NCBI GenBank assembly: GCA_047635055.1
Contig: JBLIIJ010000015.1
Span: 1 to 49,268 of the forward strand
Source of the DNA: JAVJRN01 sp047635055
GTDB lineage: Bacteria > Bacteroidota > Bacteroidia > Cytophagales > Cyclobacteriaceae
Reading direction: 5' to 3'
DNA length: 49,268 nt
Part shown: piece by piece, positions 45,088-49,268 of the stretch
Layout: every line of letters begins with the position of its first letter
Position numbering within the stretch: position 1 is the stretch's first letter
Program-made: the position numbers and the translations under genes
Notes under the pieces: generated by a model
The model's database searches: none
Told to the model about the DNA's origin: nothing
The model's input: only the letters and a program-made list of their open reading frames with translations

Positions 45088-45636
45088 TTATTGGATGTCA
45101 ATTTGGGCATTATGACTGGCGATGATATCCACGTATTCTTCGATTTTGAATACTTTTTCGTTGAAAATTCCTTTACGCTGCTTTAACTGTTCTTGTCTAA
45201 TAATGCTTCTCGAAAACCTTCGTACGCTTTCCACACTATTTAATATCAACCCTGGTACGGGTATACTTTTACCATCAGCATCTTTTGCTACCATCGTAAA
45301 ATAAGACGAGTTACAATGTTTTATTTCACCCGTTTGGATGTTTTCACTTTCTACTCTCACCCCAACAATCATGGAAGTACGACCCGTAAAGTTGATCATT
45401 GCTTTTAAGTTGATCAGTTCTCCAACCCCTATTGGATTCAGGAAATCTACTTTGTTTACCGAGGCAGTGACACAATAATGGCTTGAATGCTTGGAGGCAC
45501 ATGCAAATGCGATCTGATCCATGAGGTTAAGGACATAGCCACCATGAATTTTCCCGCTAAAATTGGAATGAGACGGCAACATAAGCTGAGTCATAGTTGT
45601 TACAGACTCTTCGATAGTTTTATATTTTTTATTCAT
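45088..45636 (-). CDS. Acyl-CoA thioesterase (hotdog fold)
   Basis: 182 residues on the minus strand, ATG at 45634-45636. It has MTQLMLPSHSNFSGKIHGGY with the HGGxVLNLMDQIAFACASKH segment characteristic of the YciA/BACH-type acyl-CoA thioesterases, and SVNKVDFLNPIGVGELINLK for the hotdog core. It hydrolyses acyl-CoA to free fatty acid and CoA in the cytoplasm. It stands alone, convergent with the gal operon; the desaturase further along is also a lipid gene but not in the same operon. Confidence 0.9.
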   Translation of the reverse strand: MNKKYKTIEESVTTMTQLMLPSHSNFSGKIHGGYVLNLMDQIAFACASKHSSHYCVTASVNKVDFLNPIGVGELINLKAMINFTGRTSMIVGVRVESENIQTGEIKHCNSSYFTMVAKDADGKSIPVPGLILNSVESVRRFSRSIIRQEQLKQRKGIFNEKVFKIEEYVDIIASHNAQIDIQ

Positions 45637-45773
45637 GGTTGGTAGATTTGGTGAATTGTAAATTAAATCGTGTGGGATAATCGCTACTTTTACATGGTTT
45701 TTTTGCCAATTTAAAAAGTTTTGAATTTGCCGAAAAGATCATTTATCCATTGCTTACTGATTTTTACAAAAAA

Positions 45774-46646
45774 ATGAAAAAAGTTGCAATCTTAATATTT
45801 GGATTATTTGTACAAGGTACAGCAATAGCAAGTATGCCTACTGCGCCTATGGCTAAGGATAGTGTTAAGAGGCAAACGCCGCGTTTTATAACAGTTGGTG
45901 CCGGTTTTCATTATTCAAAATTCAGAGATTTCGCTACGTCTCCTCTCTTTTATGATGGTATTGGCTATGTTTTTTCGATTGGAACATCAAGGTTGAATCA
46001 AAGAAGAGACTCAGAATTTACCTTTCAATTTATAACAGGTCAACATTCAGCTATCGTAGGTAATGAATTTGCTATTTCAACTTTTAATCAGCCTTCATGG
46101 ACTTATAGTTATCTCCTTAGCATAAGAAAGTTATCCACAGAAAAATGGAATTTTAAAGCTGGGGGTATGATCAATGCAACTTTGAATATTCGACTAAATG
46201 AATCATTATTCAATAATTCCTTTGGAATAGAATCTATCAATACGCTATTCGCTTCAGCAAAGGTGACACGGGATTTTTCAAGAGCCAATACGACAACTAA
46301 AAAAATACTCTTTCTCAATTTCAAACTGAAGCCTAAAAAAAGAGATCTTTCTTATAGGCTCAATGTTGGCCTAATCAACAATAACCTAAGAAATGGATAC
46401 GCATATTTAAATGACTCTTGGATTATCAGTGATGACAGAAAAGTCTTTGATGGTTACGAATATTCATTTTTCTCAGGAATGCGCATTGGATCCGAATTGA
46501 ATTACACCAAGTATTTAGTGAATGGAAATGCCATTCGGCTTACCTATATTTCGGATTTTTATAATACCGGAAATAATGACGCATTGGATAGATTTGAAGC
46601 ATCTCATCATGTCCTACGATTTGCTTTATTATTTAGAACTAAATAG
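45774..46646 (+). CDS. Exported protein of unknown family, possibly an outer-membrane beta-barrel
   Basis: The ATG at 45774 starts MKKVAILIFGLFVQGTAIAS, a signal peptide; an earlier start would add eight residues. 290 residues. After a short linker, alternating hydrophobic strands run through the protein (FITVGAGFHYSKF, IGYVFSIGTSRL, EFTFQFITG, FFSGMRIGSEL), ending with the strand HVLRFALLFRTK, like a small outer-membrane barrel. I do not recognise the family. The S41 peptidase gene follows after 8 bp, so the two probably form an operon. Confidence 0.6.
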   Translation: MKKVAILIFGLFVQGTAIASMPTAPMAKDSVKRQTPRFITVGAGFHYSKFRDFATSPLFYDGIGYVFSIGTSRLNQRRDSEFTFQFITGQHSAIVGNEFAISTFNQPSWTYSYLLSIRKLSTEKWNFKAGGMINATLNIRLNESLFNNSFGIESINTLFASAKVTRDFSRANTTTKKILFLNFKLKPKKRDLSYRLNVGLINNNLRNGYAYLNDSWIISDDRKVFDGYEYSFFSGMRIGSELNYTKYLVNGNAIRLTYISDFYNTGNNDALDRFEASHHVLRFALLFRTK

Positions 46647-46654
46647 ACGCTGAA

Positions 46655-47659
46655 ATGAAAAATATCTTGATTTTGCTTGTGGTGTGTTTAGGCTTGAATG
46701 CATGTGAAGGACTTATTTTCGAAGAGGACCGAGCCTCTTTTGACCCAAAAACTAACTTTGATTATTTGTGGGATCAATGTGATCAAAAGTATGCCTATTT
46801 TGATGTAAAAGGAATAGACTGGAAGGAAGTATATGAGGAGTATTCAAGTTATATATCAGAAGATATCTCCAACGATTCTTTATTTAAAGTGATGGCGTCA
46901 ATGCTTCAACAATTAGAAGACGCTCATACGAACCTCGTCTCAACTTTTAATGTCTCCTTTTATCAGATTGACTTACAAGGACCAGATAATTTTATTTTCA
47001 GAACCATAGAAGAGCATTACTTGCCTAGTAATTATTACGTTTCTGGGCCTTTTGCCCATGATTTTTTGGCAGAAAGACAAGTCGGTTATGTGAGGTTCAG
47101 TTCATTTTCGGGGGAAGTTGATAATGTTAATCTCGATTTTGTATTGAATCGCTACAAAGACACGAAAGGGTTGATTCTGGATCTTAGAGAAAATGGAGGA
47201 GGAACCCCATCTGATATGTTTGATTTACTTTCTCGATTTGTAGATCAGCGAACACTCATTTATTATTCTAGATTGAAAAGTGGTGCAGGCCCTGAGGATT
47301 TTACAGATCCAGAGCCTGCTTATCTAGATCCACATGTGGGAATAAAATATGATAAACCTGTGATTATGCTAGTAGACAGAGGTACTTATAGTGCAGGTTC
47401 TTTCACTGCTTTAGCTACTAAAGCAATTGCAAACATTATACTTTTAGGAGACACAACTGGTGGAGGACTTGGCGCACCAAACGGTGGGCAATTGCCCAAT
47501 GGATGGACTTACCGGTTTTCAATCACTCAAACTTTGAACCTAGATAAAGATCCGTCTTTTGAAAATGGCGTACCGCCGGACATTCTAGCCTATTTCGATT
47601 GGTCAGATTTGTCAAAGGATGAAGTGCTGGAAAATGCTATTTCCGAAATTATACAGTGA
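46655..47659 (+). CDS. S41-family serine peptidase lipoprotein
   Basis: 334 residues. The lipobox is LGLNAC. The N-terminal helical part (FDYLWDQCDQKYAYFDVKGI, ASMLQQLEDAHTNLVS) is that of Tricorn-core/C-terminal-processing-type S41 proteins without an obvious PDZ domain. The peptidase core has VGYVRFSSFSG, GLILDLRENGGG, VDRGTYSAGSF with nucleophile Ser246, and GDTTGGGLGAPNG. It probably acts in the cell envelope. Substrate unknown; co-transcription with the preceding exported protein is likely. Confidence 0.85.
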   Translation: MKNILILLVVCLGLNACEGLIFEEDRASFDPKTNFDYLWDQCDQKYAYFDVKGIDWKEVYEEYSSYISEDISNDSLFKVMASMLQQLEDAHTNLVSTFNVSFYQIDLQGPDNFIFRTIEEHYLPSNYYVSGPFAHDFLAERQVGYVRFSSFSGEVDNVNLDFVLNRYKDTKGLILDLRENGGGTPSDMFDLLSRFVDQRTLIYYSRLKSGAGPEDFTDPEPAYLDPHVGIKYDKPVIMLVDRGTYSAGSFTALATKAIANIILLGDTTGGGLGAPNGGQLPNGWTYRFSITQTLNLDKDPSFENGVPPDILAYFDWSDLSKDEVLENAISEIIQ

Positions 47660-47751
47660 ATAAAATTTATTTTTATGATCAAAGATTTTAAGCAGTTGAG
47701 TATTGAGTTATCTTTGTTATAAGAATTGAGCCTCGCAAATTAATTTACCAT

Positions 47752-48687
47752 ATGCCAATAACAAAACTTCAAGAACCAAGAAAATTAAATAAGGCCAAAC
47801 TTAAGACTGAAATTAGTTTTACTATCGTTCATTTATTGCCGCTTATCGCAATATTTACAGGTGCCTCTACCTTTGATTGGATCGTTTGTGTTGCTTTGTA
47901 CTTTTCAAGAATGTTTTGGATTACAGGTGGCTATCATAGATATTTTGCACATAAATCTTACAAAACTTCTCGATGGTTTCAGTTTGTTATCGCTTTTATG
48001 GCTCAAACGTCAGCACAAAAAGGCGCATTATGGTGGGCTGGTCATCATAGAATACACCATAGAACAAGCGATACTTTTGAGGATCCACATTCTATGAAGC
48101 ATTACGGGTTTTGGTATTCGCATGTAGGTTGGATCATTGGTCCGGATTATAAAACGACGGATTATAAAATAATAGGTGACTATTCAAAATACCCGGAGTT
48201 AGTCTGGCTAAATAAGTATTATTTAATTCCGCCTGTTTTGCTAGCGCTATCGGTAATGGCATTAGGAGGAATCGTTAATGGAGGCAGCATTCTTGCCATG
48301 TTTACGACAGCTGGGTTCTCAACGCTCTTAATAGGCTTTTTCTTAAGTACTGTTGTTTTGTACCATGGCACTTTTAGTATAAACTCCATCATGCATAAGT
48401 TTGGGAAGCAGAGGTATGAATCGAACGACGAGTCAAAAAATAATTTATTGTTAGCGCTGCTTACCTTAGGTGAAGGATGGCATAATAACCACCATTATTA
48501 TGAAGTTGCTGCGAGGCAAGGATTTTTTTGGTGGGAAATTGATATAACCTATTATATTCTTCGAATTTTAGCCTTTTTTGGACTCGTCTGGGATCTAAAA
48601 GAAGTCCCTCATCATATAAAGTACTCGAAAAATAAAACAGAAGCCAAAGAGCTAGCGCTAAAAGCCAAAGAGGCAGCCGCAGCTTAA
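47752..48687 (+). CDS. Acyl-CoA desaturase (delta-9 type membrane fatty-acid desaturase)
   Basis: 311 residues. Three histidine boxes bind the di-iron centre: H62RYFAH67, H98HRIHH103 and H244NNHH248, spaced as in stearoyl-CoA desaturases. Four hydrophobic membrane helices surround them. GYHRYFAHKSYKTSR and TLGEGWHNNHHYYEVAARQG are family hallmarks. It introduces a cis double bond into saturated acyl chains using O2 and electrons, so the organism is aerobic. The Ala/Lys-rich tail after 290 is dispensable-looking. It has its own upstream gap of 92 bp and is likely monocistronic. Confidence 0.94.
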   Translation: MPITKLQEPRKLNKAKLKTEISFTIVHLLPLIAIFTGASTFDWIVCVALYFSRMFWITGGYHRYFAHKSYKTSRWFQFVIAFMAQTSAQKGALWWAGHHRIHHRTSDTFEDPHSMKHYGFWYSHVGWIIGPDYKTTDYKIIGDYSKYPELVWLNKYYLIPPVLLALSVMALGGIVNGGSILAMFTTAGFSTLLIGFFLSTVVLYHGTFSINSIMHKFGKQRYESNDESKNNLLLALLTLGEGWHNNHHYYEVAARQGFFWWEIDITYYILRILAFFGLVWDLKEVPHHIKYSKNKTEAKELALKAKEAAAA

Positions 48688-49268
48688 TCGGTCATTTATA
48701 TCAATCCATGAAGTCCAGGAGACTATTCACATATAAGTTCATAGTTGGACTTTATAATGCTTACTAGAGCTCCTGCTGGCTTATATGGTATTAGTGCCTC
48801 TTAATAAAATGTGATTTCCTGACAAGTCACTTCGAACAGCGGTGATTTTAGTTTATCGGCATGAGAGGCGGAGTTGAAATTATATTCCCGTGTACTTCGT
48901 TTTAATTTCTAAAAACCTTGACTTGTTTGGGTTGCTTAATGTTGAAGTGTAAGTTCCATTCGAAAGCCAGTCTTTCGTCACGCTTAGTCTACTGGGTGAA
49001 GAGGCCTTGAAGTGAGAGGATATACTTAGGTACACGTATTTCCTCACTGATTTCACCGAGGAATGGGTTGCAGTCTACTTGGAAACGTTGGACTTCTCAG
49101 CCCATAGAGCCTTATTTATTTTGAGTGTTGTAAGGTTGATTTCATGCTATTTTCTTGAAAGGTTTTACAGAAATTGATTGGTCAACCAATTTTGATGTTT
49201 TCTCATTCTCAATTAAAATAATACGATCAAGAAGACTTACAGATAAGGAACGTGATCTTAGAATAGTC
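48688..49268. other. Right-edge region without a recognisable gene
   Basis: All six frames are closed by frequent stops over 581 bp. ATTGGT/ACCAAT (49177-49190) is a small palindrome with a 2-bp centre. No terminator with a T-run was found after the desaturase. No conserved protein segments or RNA gene features were recognised. It may be a decayed gene or intergenic DNA in front of a gene beyond the edge. Confidence 0.4.

Noticed and set aside
48688..49268. Decayed transposase at the right edge
   Set aside because: No DDE/DEDD motif, terminal repeat or conserved segment could be identified in any frame.

Overview
The window is a piece of a marine-type Bacteroidota chromosome, most like the Cytophagales/Flammeovirgaceae. 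The evidence is a low-GC genome, SusC/SusD proteins, a hybrid two-component sensor, type IX secretion (T9SS) C-terminal domains, a PID-CTERM mini-protein, and promoters of the TTG / TAnnTTTG type. That lineage is inferred from gene content; no rRNA gene is present. No tRNA, CRISPR array or intact transposase was seen.

Layout. (1) 1-1900: a left-edge secreted protein (minus strand), then two decayed genes: an HPF-type ribosome hibernation factor and a GH35/DUF5597-type beta-galactosidase. (2) 1923-31980: a large polysaccharide utilization locus (PUL), all on the plus strand. It holds two Asl1/GH128-like secreted hydrolases, a sulfatase-GH16 fusion, two more FGly-type sulfatases, a hybrid two-component regulator, a putative surface glycan-binding lipoprotein, SusC, SusD, a LacZ-type GH2, a SASA-family esterase, a large T9SS protein without a recognised catalytic domain, and a 54-residue PID-CTERM protein. 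A strong terminator follows. (3) 32102-34995: a broken GH16 gene and a broken phnA gene. (4) 35016-38857: a DtxR/MntR-type repressor divergent from a TonB-dependent receptor, then a thioredoxin-fold protein; a DtxR-like operator lies inside the receptor promoter. (5) 39374-45079: a Nudix-type regulator divergent from a galK-galT-sodium/sugar symporter-galE operon, with a 31-bp perfect palindrome between them. (6) 45088-48687: acyl-CoA thioesterase, an unknown exported protein, an S41 peptidase lipoprotein and a delta-9-type desaturase.

How it works together (inference). The HTCS senses a glycan fragment and drives the PUL. Surface GH128-like and GH16 endo-enzymes cut a sulfated polymer, SusCD and the lipoprotein capture and import it, sulfatases and an esterase strip substituents, and GH2 releases galactose. 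Galactose could then be metabolised by the nearby Leloir operon. GH2 plus three sulfatase domains plus gal genes point to a sulfated galactan. No anhydrogalactosidase (GH117/GH127/GH129-like) was recognised, so a non-agar, non-carrageenan sulfated beta-galactan is a real alternative.

The most notable points are the sulfatase-GH16 fusion, the paired GH128-like enzymes, a C-terminal module of about 500 residues shared by two PUL proteins, a domain shared by the putative glycan-binding lipoprotein and the dead GH16, the two operator sites, and four pseudogenes flanking the PUL, several of whose stops fit C-to-T changes.
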